Shown: in pieces, positions 11,095-25,189 of the stretch
Layout: the number at the start of each line of letters is the position of its first letter
Numbering within the stretch: position 1 is the first letter of the stretch
Source of the DNA: Vibrio splendidus
GTDB lineage: Bacteria > Pseudomonadota > Gammaproteobacteria > Enterobacterales > Vibrionaceae
Direction: 5' to 3'
NCBI RefSeq assembly: GCF_002873455.1
Contig: NZ_MCUN01000020.1
Coordinates: forward strand, 1 to 64,000
Length of the DNA stretch: 64,000 nucleotides
Position numbers and translations under genes: made by a program
The notes under the pieces: generated by a model
What the model was told of the DNA's origin: nothing
The model's database searches: none
The model's input: only the letters and a program-made list of their open reading frames with translations

Positions 11095-12024
11095 ATGCAA
11101 AAATACGATATCAAAACCTTCCAGGGAATGATCCTCGCGCTGCAGGATTACTGGGCACAAAACGGTTGTACCATTGTTCAACCACTAGATATGGAAGTAG
11201 GTGCTGGCACCTCTCACCCAATGACATGTCTACGTGCACTTGGCCCAGAGCCAATGTCTACGGCGTACGTTCAACCTTCTCGTCGTCCGACCGATGGTCG
11301 TTACGGTGAAAACCCGAACCGCCTGCAGCACTACTATCAATTCCAAGTAGCTCTAAAACCTTCTCCAGATAACATCCAGGAGTTGTACTTAGGCTCTCTT
11401 GAAGTTCTTGGTGTCGATCCACTTGTTCACGATATTCGTTTCGTAGAAGACAACTGGGAAAACCCAACGCTAGGCGCATGGGGTCTTGGTTGGGAAGTAT
11501 GGCTAAACGGTATGGAAGTGACTCAATTCACTTACTTCCAACAAGTTGGCGGCCTTGAGTGTAAGCCTGTAACTGGCGAGATCACTTACGGTATCGAGCG
11601 TCTAGCAATGTACATCCAGGAAGTAGATTCAGTTTATGACCTAGTATGGAACGTAGCACCAGACGGTTCTAACGTGACTTACGGTGATATCTTCCACCAA
11701 AACGAAGTTGAGCAATCAACGTACAACTTCGAGCACGCAGACGTAGATTTCCTATTCACTTTCTTCGACCAGTGCGAAAAAGAGTGTAAAGAGCTACTTG
11801 AGCTTGAGAAGCCACTTCCGCTTCCAGCTTACGAGCGCATTCTAAAAGCAGGTCACGCATTCAACCTCCTTGATGCGCGTAAAGCTATCTCTGTAACAGA
11901 GCGTCAACGTTACATCCTTCGTATCCGCAACCTGACTAAAGCTGTTGCAGAAGCGTACTACGCGTCACGTGAAGCGCTTGGCTTCCCAATGTGCCGTTCT
12001 GTAGAAGAAAAGGAAGGTAAATAA
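11095..12024 (+). CDS. glyQ: Glycyl-tRNA synthetase alpha subunit
   Basis: Catalytic subunit of the heterotetrameric (alpha2beta2) glycyl-tRNA synthetase, which charges tRNA-Gly. It has 309 residues (E. coli 303). The N-terminal [17 protein letters not shown] and the [14 protein letters not shown] segment are characteristic; the class II core includes [18 protein letters not shown] -10-like TATACT is at 11041-11046. It is separated from glyS by 2 bp, so the two are translationally coupled. Confidence 0.97.
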   Translation: MQKYDIKTFQGMILALQDYWAQNGCTIVQPLDMEVGAGTSHPMTCLRALGPEPMSTAYVQPSRRPTDGRYGENPNRLQHYYQFQVALKPSPDNIQELYLGSLEVLGVDPLVHDIRFVEDNWENPTLGAWGLGWEVWLNGMEVTQFTYFQQVGGLECKPVTGEITYGIERLAMYIQEVDSVYDLVWNVAPDGSNVTYGDIFHQNEVEQSTYNFEHADVDFLFTFFDQCEKECKELLELEKPLPLPAYERILKAGHAFNLLDARKAISVTERQRYILRIRNLTKAVAEAYYASREALGFPMCRSVEEKEGK

Positions 12025-12026
12025 TC

Positions 12027-14108
12027 ATGGCGAAGAATTTTCTAATTGAACTGGGTACGGAAGAGCTTCCACCAACAGCACTTCGTTCTCTAGCAGAAGC
12101 CTTTGCTTCTAACTTTGAAGCGGGTCTTAAAACTGCTGAGCTTTCTCACGAAGGCATCAAGTGGTACGCAGCACCTCGTCGTCTAGCACTTAAAGTAACA
12201 GCACTGGCTGAAGGCCAAGCGGACAAAGTCGTTGAAAAACGTGGTCCAGCTGTTTCTGTCGCATTCGATGCTGAAGGTAACGCGACTAAAGCTGCACAAG
12301 GTTGGGCTCGTGGTAACGGTATTACTGTTGAGCAAGCTGATCGTCTGAAAACAGACAAAGGCGAGTGGCTTCTTTTCAAACAAGAAGTGACTGGCAAACC
12401 TGTTCAAGAATTGGTGATGGACATCGCTGCGAAAGCTCTCGCTGGCCTACCAATTCCTAAAGCAATGCGCTGGGGTAACTCAGACATTCAATTTATCCGT
12501 CCAGTGAAAACACTGACAGTACTACTAGGTGATGAGCTTGTTGATGGCAAAATCCTAGGCGTAGCTTCTGCTCGTACTATCCGTGGCCACCGTTTCATGG
12601 GCGAACAAGAGTTCACTATCGACTCTGCTGACCAATACCCTGCGATCTTAGAAGAGCGCGGTAAAGTAATGGCAGATTACGATGCGCGTAAAGCGATCAT
12701 TCTTGCTGATGCTAAAAAAGCAGCAGACGCGGTTGGCGGTATTGCAGACCTAGAAGATGACCTTGTTGAAGAAGTTACCTCTTTGGTTGAATGGCCAGTG
12801 GTGCTTACTGCTAAGTTTGAGCAAGAGTTCCTAAAAGTGCCTTCTGAAGCTTTGGTTTACACCATGAAAGGCGACCAGAAGTACTTCCCTGTTTATTCGC
12901 ATGAGATTGGTGACGCTGAAAGAAGCCTTCTACCAAACTTCATCTTCGTATCGAACATCGAGTCTAAAGAGCCTCGTCACGTTATCGAAGGTAACGAGAA
13001 GGTTGTACGTCCACGTCTTGCTGATGCTGAGTTCTTCTTCAACACCGACCGTAAGCGTCCGCTTATCGACCGTCTTGCTGAACTAGACCAAGCTATCTTC
13101 CAGAAGCAACTGGGCACGATTAAAGACAAAACCGATCGCATCACAGAGCTTGCTGGCTACATTGCTGAGCAAATCGATGCTGACGTTGAAAAGTCTAAGC
13201 GTGCTGGCCTACTGGCTAAGTGTGACCTAATGACATCTATGGTATTCGAATTTACGGATACTCAAGGTGTGATGGGCATGCACTACGCAACGCACGATGG
13301 TGAAGACGAGCAAGTAGCACTAGCACTTTACGAGCAGTACATGCCTCGTTTCGCGGGTGACACACTACCAAGCACTGGTATTTCATCTGCTGTAGCAATG
13401 GCAGACAAGCTAGACACCATCGTCGGTATCTTCGGTATTGGCCAAGCACCAAAAGGTTCTGACCCATTCGCTCTACGTCGTGCATCACTAGGTGTGCTAC
13501 GTATCATCGTTGAAAACGGCTACAACCTAGACCTAACCGATCTAATCGGTAAAGCGAAAGAGCTACTAGGCGACAAGCTAACTAACGACAACGTAGAAGC
13601 TGACGTTATCGACTTCATGTTAGGTCGTTTCCGCGCATGGTACCAAGATGCTGGTTTCAGCGTTGATATCATCCAAGCGGTACTAGCACGTCGTCCAACT
13701 AAGCCTGCTGACTTTGACCAACGTGTTAAAGCAGTTTCTCACTTCCGTGAACTGGAAGCAGCAGAAGCACTAGCAGCAGCGAACAAGCGTGTAGGTAACA
13801 TCCTTGCGAAATTCGATGGCGAGCTACCAGCAGAAATCGATCTAGCACTTCTTCAAGAAGACGCAGAGAAAGCGCTGGCTGAAAACGTTGAAGTAATGAC
13901 TGAAGCACTAGAACCAGCATTCGCAACAGGTAACTACCAAGAAGCCCTAAGCAAACTTGCTGATCTACGTGAACCTGTTGATGCATTCTTCGATAACGTA
14001 ATGGTTATGGCTGATGATGAAGCGCTTAAGAAAAACCGTCTAACGCTACTAAACAACCTACGTAACCTGTTCCTACAGATTGCTGACATCTCTCTACTGC
14101 AAAAATAA
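12027..14108 (+). CDS. glyS: Glycyl-tRNA synthetase beta subunit
   Basis: Beta subunit of tetrameric glycyl-tRNA synthetase, needed for tRNA binding and full activity. The 693 residues match the family (E. coli 689). The N-terminus ([17 protein letters not shown]) is diagnostic, an HD-like region lies in the middle, and the C-terminus is DALR-like. It is second in the glyQS operon, with a hairpin terminator about 60 bp after the stop. Confidence 0.97.
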   Translation: MAKNFLIELGTEELPPTALRSLAEAFASNFEAGLKTAELSHEGIKWYAAPRRLALKVTALAEGQADKVVEKRGPAVSVAFDAEGNATKAAQGWARGNGITVEQADRLKTDKGEWLLFKQEVTGKPVQELVMDIAAKALAGLPIPKAMRWGNSDIQFIRPVKTLTVLLGDELVDGKILGVASARTIRGHRFMGEQEFTIDSADQYPAILEERGKVMADYDARKAIILADAKKAADAVGGIADLEDDLVEEVTSLVEWPVVLTAKFEQEFLKVPSEALVYTMKGDQKYFPVYSHEIGDAERSLLPNFIFVSNIESKEPRHVIEGNEKVVRPRLADAEFFFNTDRKRPLIDRLAELDQAIFQKQLGTIKDKTDRITELAGYIAEQIDADVEKSKRAGLLAKCDLMTSMVFEFTDTQGVMGMHYATHDGEDEQVALALYEQYMPRFAGDTLPSTGISSAVAMADKLDTIVGIFGIGQAPKGSDPFALRRASLGVLRIIVENGYNLDLTDLIGKAKELLGDKLTNDNVEADVIDFMLGRFRAWYQDAGFSVDIIQAVLARRPTKPADFDQRVKAVSHFRELEAAEALAAANKRVGNILAKFDGELPAEIDLALLQEDAEKALAENVEVMTEALEPAFATGNYQEALSKLADLREPVDAFFDNVMVMADDEALKKNRLTLLNNLRNLFLQIADISLLQK

Positions 14109-14164
14109 GCACGAGTGAGACTGTTGCTCTAATTCATACTCTGAGCAACAACAGGTAAACACCC

Positions 14165-14191
14165 AAAGGGAAGCGAAAGCTTCCCTTTTTG
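14165..14191 (+). terminator. glyQS terminator
   Basis: Ten-bp stem AAAGGGAAGC/GCTTCCCTTT with a stable GAAA tetraloop is followed by a T tract. Confidence 0.88.
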
Positions 14192-14310
14192 TTTTTGTGA
14201 ACCAAGCATTTGTTTGTAGAGGTATTATTGATTAACTGAATGAAACAGCACTCAGACTGTAGAGGGCATTGTTTGCTATAACTGACCTGTTTATTCAGGG
14301 GAAGGGAACA

Positions 14311-16398
14311 ATGAAAAAAACAGTACTCGCGCTTTCAATACTCGCACTCAGCGCATGCAGCCAAACCAATGACAACAACCTATTGCTGACGATAGATAAC
14401 GACACTGTCGCATTTGAATCGACAGGTAAAGGCACCGTAATCGCCGAACAAGAGCTCGCTAAAGGTAGCTATACTTTTTCTATCAGCGACGTTCAAAATA
14501 CCTGTGGCACCAACTTTGCGCTGGCTGAAGAGAGTCGCATCAAATTTAACAAACCCCTTCGTCTAGACGATTGCGCTGAGAAATCTGAAATCGCCATCAA
14601 GGTCTTTCGCGCTAACACTTACCAATTTACACTGAACCCACAGACCAATGAACTCACGGTTCAGATAAAGCCAAAGCAGCAACAAGTTCAAAGCTTTGCC
14701 TGCCCAGTACCTAGTGATCAACCAACCACAATAAACGTTACTCAAACCTTTGATGATGGTACCTTGGTAAGAGACGCCCTTTCAGGCAAACAAGTCACAG
14801 TGACCAATGGTAGCGTCACCATGCAGCCTGCAGAAAACAGCCAAGGTGTTCTTCTACTAGAGAAAGTAGAACCAGAAGCCAAAGCAGATTTTAGTTGGGA
14901 CAACGCCACTGTTTACTTCGTGATGACCGACCGCTTCCACAACGGCAACCCTAATAACGACAACAGTTACAATCGCAGCCAAGACGGACAAGATGAAATA
15001 GCCACCTTCCACGGTGGTGACTTAGCTGGCTTAACTGAGAAACTCGACTACATAGAATCGCTCGGCGCTAATGCTATCTGGATTACCTCTCCACTAGAGC
15101 AGATCCACGGCTGGGTTGGCGGTGGTGATCGCGGTGACTTCAAACATTACGGCTACCATGGCTACTACCATCAAGATTGGACTAAGCTCGATGACAACAT
15201 GGGTACCGAAGACGAACTGAAAACCTTCATCGATACAGCACATAGTAAAGGCATCCGCGTTGTTTGGGATGTGGTGATGAACCACACGGGCTATGCAACA
15301 CTTGCCGACATGCAAGAGTTCGATTTTGGTAAGCTCAACCTTACCGATGAACAAGCTAAACAAACCCTCGGCGAAAACTGGACAGATTGGCAACCCGCTA
15401 AAGGTCAGAACTGGCACTACTTCAATAACTACATCTCTTACAGTGACAAAGAAGCGTGGGAGAAATGGTGGGGTAAAGCTTGGTTACGCAGCGATATCGG
15501 CGCTTATGACTCTCCGGGTTACAACAACCTCACCATGTCTCTGGCACACCTACCCGACTTTAAAACCGAATCAACAGAGACCACTGGGCTGCCTAACTTC
15601 TATCGCAACAAGTCCACCAGCGCCACGGATGAACTCCAAACCCCTCGTGAACATCTCATCACTTGGTTGTCTGACTGGGTACGTGAATATGGCGTTGATG
15701 GTTTTAGAGTCGATACCGCCAAGCACGTTGAGTTAGATGCATGGGCAGAGCTTAAAGAGAGCACTAACCAAGCGCTTGCAGAATGGAAGCAAAACAACCC
15801 AGACAAAGCCTTGGATGACTTACCTTTCTGGATGACTGGCGAAGTATGGGCACACAGCGTGGTCAAATCAGACTATTTCGCGAATGGCTTTGACTCGATC
15901 ATCAACTTTGAATTCCAGAGTGATATCGCACCTAAGGCACTTAAGTGTCTATCCGATCTAGATGCTGACTACCTGCGCTACGCAGACAAGATCAACAGTG
16001 ACAGCGAGTTCAACGTGTTGAGTTACCTATCGTCTCACGACACCTCGCTATTCTGGACACAACATGGCAGTGACTTTGCAAAACAAACCAAAGCTGCAAA
16101 CGCGTTGATGCTGGCTCCCGGTGCAGTGCAGATCTATTACGGTGATGAAATCGCTCGTGATTTCGGTCCAACAGGCTCCGACCCAATGCAAGGTACTCGC
16201 TCTGACATGCCTTGGGATCAAATCACAGGTGAACGAGCGCAACTGCTAGAACACTGGCAAACACTTGGCCAATTCCGCCAACGCCACCCTGCCGTTGCTC
16301 AAGGTAAACACATCATCCGTAACAGCAAGGGCTACTATGCGTTCGAACGCCAATACCAAGATGACAAGGTATTAGTCGTTTATACCGGCTCAAAGTAA
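14311..16398 (+). CDS. Lipoprotein alpha-amylase (GH13, MalS-like)
   Basis: Glycoside hydrolase family 13 alpha-amylase of 695 residues, presumably cleaving maltodextrins outside the cytoplasm. The start is ATG 14311 (purine-rich GGGGAAGGG upstream). It opens MKKTVLALSILALSAC, a lipoprotein signal with lipobox LSAC and Cys16. About 150 residues of N-terminal domain precede the barrel. Catalytic residues are D468 (GFRVDTAKH, nucleophile), E511 (GEVWAH, acid/base) and D577 (SHDTS); DVVMNHTG is conserved region I. The domain order recalls E. coli MalS, but lipidation differs and the mal genes are not nearby. It has its own terminator. Confidence 0.9.
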   Translation: MKKTVLALSILALSACSQTNDNNLLLTIDNDTVAFESTGKGTVIAEQELAKGSYTFSISDVQNTCGTNFALAEESRIKFNKPLRLDDCAEKSEIAIKVFRANTYQFTLNPQTNELTVQIKPKQQQVQSFACPVPSDQPTTINVTQTFDDGTLVRDALSGKQVTVTNGSVTMQPAENSQGVLLLEKVEPEAKADFSWDNATVYFVMTDRFHNGNPNNDNSYNRSQDGQDEIATFHGGDLAGLTEKLDYIESLGANAIWITSPLEQIHGWVGGGDRGDFKHYGYHGYYHQDWTKLDDNMGTEDELKTFIDTAHSKGIRVVWDVVMNHTGYATLADMQEFDFGKLNLTDEQAKQTLGENWTDWQPAKGQNWHYFNNYISYSDKEAWEKWWGKAWLRSDIGAYDSPGYNNLTMSLAHLPDFKTESTETTGLPNFYRNKSTSATDELQTPREHLITWLSDWVREYGVDGFRVDTAKHVELDAWAELKESTNQALAEWKQNNPDKALDDLPFWMTGEVWAHSVVKSDYFANGFDSIINFEFQSDIAPKALKCLSDLDADYLRYADKINSDSEFNVLSYLSSHDTSLFWTQHGSDFAKQTKAANALMLAPGAVQIYYGDEIARDFGPTGSDPMQGTRSDMPWDQITGERAQLLEHWQTLGQFRQRHPAVAQGKHIIRNSKGYYAFERQYQDDKVLVVYTGSK

Positions 16399-16426
16399 GC
16401 GCTGATTGAAATAACCCGCAGCAATT

Positions 16427-16456
16427 AAAAGGAGAAGCTTAGGCTTCTCCTTTTTT
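16427..16456 (+). terminator. Terminator of the amylase gene
   Basis: Twelve-bp stem AAAAGGAGAAGC (16427-16438) and GCTTCTCCTTTT (16443-16454) with a TTAG loop and T tract. Confidence 0.88.
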
Positions 16457-16653
16457 GATCACGAAATACTCGTTCAATAAGAAAGCAGACACTCATTAGT
16501 TAAACTTTATAGAAGTTTTTTTCGTGTTAGAGCATTTGGCGCTATGCGTCGCAAAAACATTGCGGTATGTTCAAGGAACACACTGATGGTAGATATAAGG
16601 TCTGCCTTAATGACACGTAACAAGCAATCACAATGAATTAGGTAAAATAAGTA

Positions 16654-17907
16654 ATGCAGTTCTCTAAGTTTGGTGAAAAGTTTAATCGTTACTCTGGAAT
16701 CACTCGTTTAATGGATGATTTGAATGATGGCCTGCGCACTCCTGGCGCAATCATGCTCGGTGGTGGTAACCCAGCCGCTATCCCAGCCATGCTAGATTAC
16801 TTTAACCAAGCCAGTGCCGACATGCTCGCCAGTGGAGAGCTCATTGCCGCCCTCGCCAACTACGATGGTCCGCAAGGCAAAGACAGCTTCATTAAGTCAT
16901 TAGCGGCGATGCTGAAAGAGACTTATGGTTGGGACATCAGCGAGAAGAACATCAGCCTGACCAACGGCAGTCAAAGTGGCTTCTTTTACCTATTCAACCT
17001 GTTAGCGGGTCAACAGCCAGACGGTTCTCACAAGAAAATATTGTTGCCGATCGCACCAGAATACATCGGCTACGGCGATGCGGGCATTGATGACGATATT
17101 TTTATCTCTTACCACCCAGAGATCGAACTGCTAGAAAACCGCCAGTTTAAATACCACGTTGATTTTGAAAAACTCAAGGTTGATGACTCGGTTGCCGCTA
17201 TCTGTGCTTCTCGCCCAACCAATCCAACCGGTAACGTGCTGACCGACGAAGAAGTACGTAAACTGGATAAACTGGCGCGTGAAAACAACATCCCGCTACT
17301 GATCGATAATGCTTACGGCCTGCCGTTTCCAAACATCATCTTTGAAGATGTCGAGCCGTTCTGGAATGAAAATACCATTCTGTGCATGAGCTTATCTAAG
17401 CTTGGTTTGCCGGGTGTACGTTGCGGTATCGTGATTGCGAGCGAAGAAGTAACACAAGCTCTGACCAACATGAATGGCATTATCAGCCTAGCACCAAACA
17501 GTGTCGGCCCTGCAATTGCCAATCACATGATTGAAAAAGGCGATTTACTGCGCTTGAGCAGTGCGGTGATCAAACCTTTCTATAAAGACAAATCTCTACG
17601 TGCGGTTGAGCTTTTACAAGAAGCGATCGATGACCCTCGTTTCCGTATCCATAAGCCTGAAGGTGCGATTTTCTTATGGCTATGGTTTGATGAGCTGCCG
17701 ATTACCACCATGGAGCTGTACGACCGCCTCAAAGCTCGCGGCGTATTGATTGTTCCGGGTGAATACTTCTTTATCGGTCAAGAAGACGAGTGGGATCATG
17801 CTCATCAATGTTTACGTATGAACTACGTACAAGATGATGAAGCGATGCAGAAAGGCATTGCTATCATTGCTGAAGAAGTGAAAAAGGCTTACGCAGAACA
17901 GCAATAA
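16654..17907 (+). CDS. avtA: Valine-pyruvate aminotransferase AvtA
   Basis: PLP-dependent class I aminotransferase that interconverts valine/2-ketoisovalerate and alanine/pyruvate; a route to alanine and valine. The 417 residues equal E. coli AvtA. The PLP lysine is K249 in SLSKLGLPGVRCG. SRPTNPTGNV (186-195) and LLIDNAYGLPFP (215-226) are fold-type I motifs. It is a single gene flanked by terminators, far from the ilv operon at 48-55 kb to which it is metabolically linked. Confidence 0.95.
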   Translation: MQFSKFGEKFNRYSGITRLMDDLNDGLRTPGAIMLGGGNPAAIPAMLDYFNQASADMLASGELIAALANYDGPQGKDSFIKSLAAMLKETYGWDISEKNISLTNGSQSGFFYLFNLLAGQQPDGSHKKILLPIAPEYIGYGDAGIDDDIFISYHPEIELLENRQFKYHVDFEKLKVDDSVAAICASRPTNPTGNVLTDEEVRKLDKLARENNIPLLIDNAYGLPFPNIIFEDVEPFWNENTILCMSLSKLGLPGVRCGIVIASEEVTQALTNMNGIISLAPNSVGPAIANHMIEKGDLLRLSSAVIKPFYKDKSLRAVELLQEAIDDPRFRIHKPEGAIFLWLWFDELPITTMELYDRLKARGVLIVPGEYFFIGQEDEWDHAHQCLRMNYVQDDEAMQKGIAIIAEEVKKAYAEQQ

Positions 17908-17936
17908 GACCTTTTAGCTTACTGTAACTCAAATAC

Positions 17937-17977
17937 AAAAAGAGCACCGACCTTCTTCAAGGTACTGGTGCTCTTTC
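17937..17977. terminator. Bidirectional terminator between avtA and ibpA
   Basis: Outer stem AAAGAGCACC/GGTGCTCTTT (17939-17948, 17967-17976) contains an inner ACCTT/AAGGT hairpin. It serves convergent avtA and ibpA. Confidence 0.85.
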
Positions 17978-18022
17978 ACTTCTACTTCCCGATACGCTTT
18001 AGCTCAAATGAGCTAATATCGC

Positions 18023-18457
18023 TTAACCTTCTAGAAGACTATTACCATTAATAGCAATCTTACGTGGTTGCATCGCTTCTGGGATTTCGCGTTCTAGGTC
18101 GATGTGAAGAAGGCCATTTTCCATGCTTGCGCCCACCACTTTTACATAGTCAGCCAGTTGGAATTTACGCTCGAAATCGCGCTCTGCAATACCTTGGTAT
18201 ACGAAAGTTTTCTCGGCTTCTGCTTTACGCTCACCTTTAACAATTAGCATGTTCTCTTTTTGAGTAAGATCTAATTGGTCATCTGCAAAACCAGCGACTG
18301 CCATAGTTATACGGTAGTTGTTCTCGTCTTTTTGCTCGATGTTATACGGAGGGTAACCGCCAGAAGTATTTTTCGACGTGTTCGATTCCATCATGTTGAA
18401 TAGACGATCGAAGCCGATTGCGTTGCGGTAAAGTGGAGTGAAATCTACAGTTCTCAT
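18023..18457 (-). CDS. ibpA: Small heat shock protein IbpA (Hsp20)
   Basis: Holdase chaperone that binds aggregating proteins and passes them to DnaK/ClpB. It has 144 residues (E. coli IbpA 137). The N-terminus [20 protein letters not shown] is typical. An alpha-crystallin domain spans roughly 35-125 (GYPPYNIE to EREIPE) and the C-terminal tail has the oligomerisation motif IAI. A single ibp gene is present, without an ibpB partner. The long upstream region (18458-18803) carries a strong leader hairpin suggestive of temperature control. Confidence 0.95.
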   Translation of the reverse strand: MRTVDFTPLYRNAIGFDRLFNMMESNTSKNTSGGYPPYNIEQKDENNYRITMAVAGFADDQLDLTQKENMLIVKGERKAEAEKTFVYQGIAERDFERKFQLADYVKVVGASMENGLLHIDLEREIPEAMQPRKIAINGNSLLEG

Positions 18458-18483
18458 AATGCTATCCTTTTAGTAAGCAATAG

Positions 18484-18540
18484 TCTTAGCTGTGAATGTT
18501 ACTGAGATCGAACCTGTGTGTGACCCAGTAAACAGCTAAG
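18484..18540 (-). promoter_or_regulatory. Structured ibpA 5' leader, candidate RNA thermometer
   Basis: On the minus strand CTTAGCTGT (18532-18540) pairs perfectly with ACAGCTAAG (18484-18492). An inner ACTG/CAGT pairing extends the hairpin. Just downstream TTGCT and the ribosome site AAAAGGA (near 18463-18468) lie within a small TGCT/AGCA stem before ATG. ibpA of E. coli and other proteobacteria is controlled by ROSE-type thermometers. The match here is by position and structure only. Confidence 0.45.
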
Positions 18541-18803
18541 GGATTCAGTTGGCATTCCACGGGTTTCACCTCGTTTGGTGACAACTCTGGGACATGACCA
18601 TGAATCAATTTTTAAGTTGTGTGCTGCCAAAGTTATCCTCTATTGAGCGATACTCTAGCAACGGTTATGAAGGTTCTGTTTCTTCTCTTGTAGAGCAAGA
18701 CAGTCATCCTCTTCACAACTAGATATGTGGATTGAGCAAATCAGTTTCAAGCGTTTATTTTCAATTATTTTTCCAATCCAATATTTTTCAATCACTTAAA
18801 AAC
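18541..18803. other. Intergenic region upstream of the ibpA leader
   Basis: No gene is supported here. A heat-shock (sigma-32) promoter is expected for ibpA. I can see only partial matches (for example CTTAAAA near 18611-18617 on the minus strand) and none clear enough to call. The stretch near 18770-18800 is AT-rich. Confidence 0.4.
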
Positions 18804-18836
18804 AAAAAAGACCACCATTTTTGGCAGTCTTTTTTA
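18804..18836. terminator. Terminator downstream of gyrB
   Basis: AAAAAAGAC (18804-18812) pairs with GTCTTTTTT around a partly paired interior, with T runs on both strands. It likely ends the dnaA-dnaN-recF-gyrB transcript about 130 bp after gyrB. Confidence 0.7.
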
Positions 18837-18865
18837 ATAACAAATTTAGTTTTTTGAGACGAAGC

Positions 18866-18946
18866 TATTTCGTTTTAGTTCAAGGAAGAGGCGCGGAGCA
18901 TACGAATGTATGTGAGCACCTCTGACACAGAAATTAAGCGAAAGAG
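18866..18946. repeat. Imperfect palindromic intergenic element (possible dispersed Vibrio repeat)
   Basis: Between gyrB and its terminator there is an about 80-bp hairpin-forming element. The core is CATAC-GAAT-GTATG (18899-18912), flanked by GAGG/CCTC and by roughly complementary arms (CGTTTTAGTT and AATTAAGCG). It codes for nothing evident. It resembles dispersed palindromes I associate with Vibrio intergenic regions, but only one copy is visible in this window. Confidence 0.4.
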
Positions 18947-18962
18947 CAAAATATCAAAGATA

Positions 18963-22477
<3,515 letters not shown>

Positions 22478-22559
22478 AACGTCTTCATATTAATCTTCAA
22501 TCACGGCTCGATAGGCAAACGTTGTTGATAAGCAAACATAATTTATAAATAAACATGGC

Positions 22560-23660
22560 TTACAAACGAATCGGCATAACAACGTACATCGCGCTGTCAT
22601 CTTGTGCGTTTTCAATCAAGGCACTCGCATTCGCGTCTGACATTGAGATTCGAACCTGTTCACAACGCAGTGTGTTCAATACATCCAATACGTAGCTTAC
22701 GTTGAAGCCAATCTCTAGCGCATCACCGTCGAAGGTGACGTCTAGCACTTCTTCCGCTTCTTCTTGTTCTGGATTGTTCGCTGTAATACGCATCTCGGTA
22801 TCTACAAGATTAACGCGAACACCACGGAATTTTTCATTCGACAGAATCGCAGCACGAGAAAATGCTGAACGTAACTCATCACAGCCTGCTTCTAATGTCT
22901 TGGTGGTATTTTGCGGCATTACGCGGCGATAATCAGGGAAACGACCATCAACCAGCTTAGAAGTAAAAACATAATTGTTCACTTCAGCACGCACGTTAGA
23001 GTTACCAATCTGCAGCGTTACTGGCTGTTCAGGAGCATCCAGTAGCTTCACCAACTCTTGCACACCTTTACGAGGAACAATGATCTGCTTCTGAGCAAAA
23101 TCGGCACCAAGTTGCGCTTGAGATACCGCCATGCGGTGACCATCAGTTGCAACACTACGTAAGATAGAACCTTCAATCTCAAACAACATACCGTTGAGGT
23201 AGTAACGAACGTCTTGGTTCGCCATTGAGAATTGTGTTTTCTCGATAAGACCGCGCAATTCAGCTTGTGTCACTGACACTTCAACTTCACTGCTCCAATC
23301 TTCAATATTTGGAAAATCTGCCGCAGGTAATGTTGCCAATGAGAAACGGCTACGACCAGAACGAACCTGAACACGGTCACCATCCAATACCACAGTGATC
23401 ACTGAGCTATCTGGCAAACCGCGACAGATATCTAAGAACTTACGTGAAGGTACGGTAATGCTGCCCGCTTCGAAATCACCTTCAAGCGTTACACGGCTGA
23501 TCAATTCAACTTCTAGATCCGTCGCTGTCATCGACAACACGTTATCTTCTACTTTAATCAGTAGGTTTCCTAGAATTGGAAGCGTTGGCCTGCCACCGAG
23601 TGCGCCAGATACTTGTTGTAATGGCTTTATCAGGTGACTACGTTCAATGGTAAATTTCAT
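22560..23660 (-). CDS. dnaN: DNA polymerase III beta sliding clamp
   Basis: Ring-shaped processivity clamp for replicative and translesion polymerases. The 366 residues equal E. coli DnaN, with three clamp domains of about 120 residues each. N-terminal MKFTIERSHLIKPLQQVSGAL and C-terminal YVVMPIRL are the family ends; the latter forms part of the partner-binding pocket. It lies 81 bp downstream of dnaA in the same direction. Confidence 0.98.
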   Translation of the reverse strand: MKFTIERSHLIKPLQQVSGALGGRPTLPILGNLLIKVEDNVLSMTATDLEVELISRVTLEGDFEAGSITVPSRKFLDICRGLPDSSVITVVLDGDRVQVRSGRSRFSLATLPAADFPNIEDWSSEVEVSVTQAELRGLIEKTQFSMANQDVRYYLNGMLFEIEGSILRSVATDGHRMAVSQAQLGADFAQKQIIVPRKGVQELVKLLDAPEQPVTLQIGNSNVRAEVNNYVFTSKLVDGRFPDYRRVMPQNTTKTLEAGCDELRSAFSRAAILSNEKFRGVRVNLVDTEMRITANNPEQEEAEEVLDVTFDGDALEIGFNVSYVLDVLNTLRCEQVRISMSDANASALIENAQDDSAMYVVMPIRL

Positions 23661-23741
23661 ATCTTGCTCTTACGGTCTAAATGGCACTGCGTAATAGTAC
23701 GTGGCCAAGATTCTGCTTATTAAGGTTAAGAATACTGTGTA

Positions 23742-25163
23742 TTAAGAAGAAAGGGTACGAATCAAGTTCGAATAGTCTTCTTTAATGTCGTGGCTCTCTT
23801 CACGCAGCTGAGCAATCTTACGACAAGCGTGCAACACGGTCGTGTGGTCACGGCCACCGAATGCATCGCCAATCTCAGGCAAGCTGTGGTTAGTCAGCTC
23901 TTTAGCCAATGCCATCGCCAGTTGGCGTGGACGAGCAACAGAACGAGAACGACGTTTAGATAATAGATCAGCAACTTTGATTTTGTAGTATTCAGCGACT
24001 GTCTTTTGAATGTTATCAATGGTGACCAGCTTTTCTTGCAGGGCAAGTAAGTCACGCAGTGCTTCACGTACAAAATCGATCGTGATCGGACGGCCAGTGA
24101 AGTTTGCATTCGCAATAACACGGTTCAATGCACCTTCTAGCTCACGAACGTTAGAGCGTAAACGCTTAGCAATAAAGAACGCCACTTCATCCGCAAGGTG
24201 AATTTGGTGGTCTTCCGCTTTCTTCATCAAGATCGCAACACGAGTCTCAAGCTCAGGTGGCTCAATTGCAACCGTCAAACCCCAACCGAAGCGGGATTTA
24301 AGACGATCCTCTACCCCGTTGATCTCTTTTGGATAACGGTCAGACGTTAGGATGATCTGTTGGTTGCCTTCAAGCAGCGCGTTAAAGGTATGGAAGAACT
24401 CTTCTTGAGAACGCTCTTTGTTCGCGAAAAATTGGATATCATCGATAAGCAGCGCATCAACACTACGGTAGTAGCGCTTAAATTCTTCAATCGCATTGTT
24501 TTGGAGCGCTTTCACCATGTCTTGAACAAAGCGCTCTGAGTGCATGTAAACCACTTTAGCATTCGGTTTATTATCAACAATGGCGTTACCCACCGCATGC
24601 AACAAGTGCGTTTTACCTAAACCAGTTCCACCGTATAAAAACAACGGGTTGTAAGCGGTTCCTGGGTTATCAGAAACCTGACGTGCCGCCGCCAAACCCA
24701 ATTGGTTTGATTTACCCTCAACAAAGTTATTGAACTTATGTTTTGGGTTTACGTTTGAACGGTGGTTAAGGTCAACCGCTACAGGTTCTTCATCACGCCA
24801 GATATTGTGTACTGGCTTGCGTGCTTGTAGCTGCGCAGGTGCAGACGACTCAGCGGCTACATCAGCAGCGGTACGTGTACGAACAGGGGCGATAGCCTCA
24901 GATTTTGGAGCAATGACTCGTTTACTTCCAATCTCAAAATGGAGATGCGGAATATCATTACCACAATATTCTTGTAGCAAACGGTTAATGCTATTTAGGT
25001 ACTTATCGCGCACCCAATCGAGTACAAATCGGTTTGGCGCAAATAGAGTTAGAGTATTACCATTGAGCTCCGCTTGTAACGGACGTACCCACATACTGAA
25101 TTCTGTAGCTGGTAACTCTTCTTGAAGCTGTTGCAAGCATTGCAACCAAAGCGAAGATGACAC
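23742..25163 (-). CDS. dnaA: Chromosomal replication initiator DnaA
   Basis: Binds DnaA boxes at oriC and melts the origin in its ATP form. The 473 residues match E. coli (467). Domain I lies at about 1-85 and a variable linker at 86-140. Domain III has Walker [10 protein letters not shown] (178-186) and Walker B LLIDDIQF. Domain IV has the box-reading [18 protein letters not shown]. The start is GTG 25161-25163 (GGGG upstream). It heads the replication operon; a DnaA box and a GATC cluster upstream indicate autoregulation and SeqA control. Confidence 0.98.
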   Translation of the reverse strand: MSSSLWLQCLQQLQEELPATEFSMWVRPLQAELNGNTLTLFAPNRFVLDWVRDKYLNSINRLLQEYCGNDIPHLHFEIGSKRVIAPKSEAIAPVRTRTAADVAAESSAPAQLQARKPVHNIWRDEEPVAVDLNHRSNVNPKHKFNNFVEGKSNQLGLAAARQVSDNPGTAYNPLFLYGGTGLGKTHLLHAVGNAIVDNKPNAKVVYMHSERFVQDMVKALQNNAIEEFKRYYRSVDALLIDDIQFFANKERSQEEFFHTFNALLEGNQQIILTSDRYPKEINGVEDRLKSRFGWGLTVAIEPPELETRVAILMKKAEDHQIHLADEVAFFIAKRLRSNVRELEGALNRVIANANFTGRPITIDFVREALRDLLALQEKLVTIDNIQKTVAEYYKIKVADLLSKRRSRSVARPRQLAMALAKELTNHSLPEIGDAFGGRDHTTVLHACRKIAQLREESHDIKEDYSNLIRTLSS

Positions 25164-25189
25164 GGTGCCCCACTCTATTTAAGTTATAT

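Noticed and set aside
11975-11992. CGTCACGTGAAGC in glyQ as a possible parS
   Set aside because: Only the central CACGTGAA is shared; outer positions do not match and codons explain it.
15293-15736. 147-codon frame in +1 register within the amylase gene
   Set aside because: Overlaps the catalytic barrel of an intact GH13 gene; no independent support.
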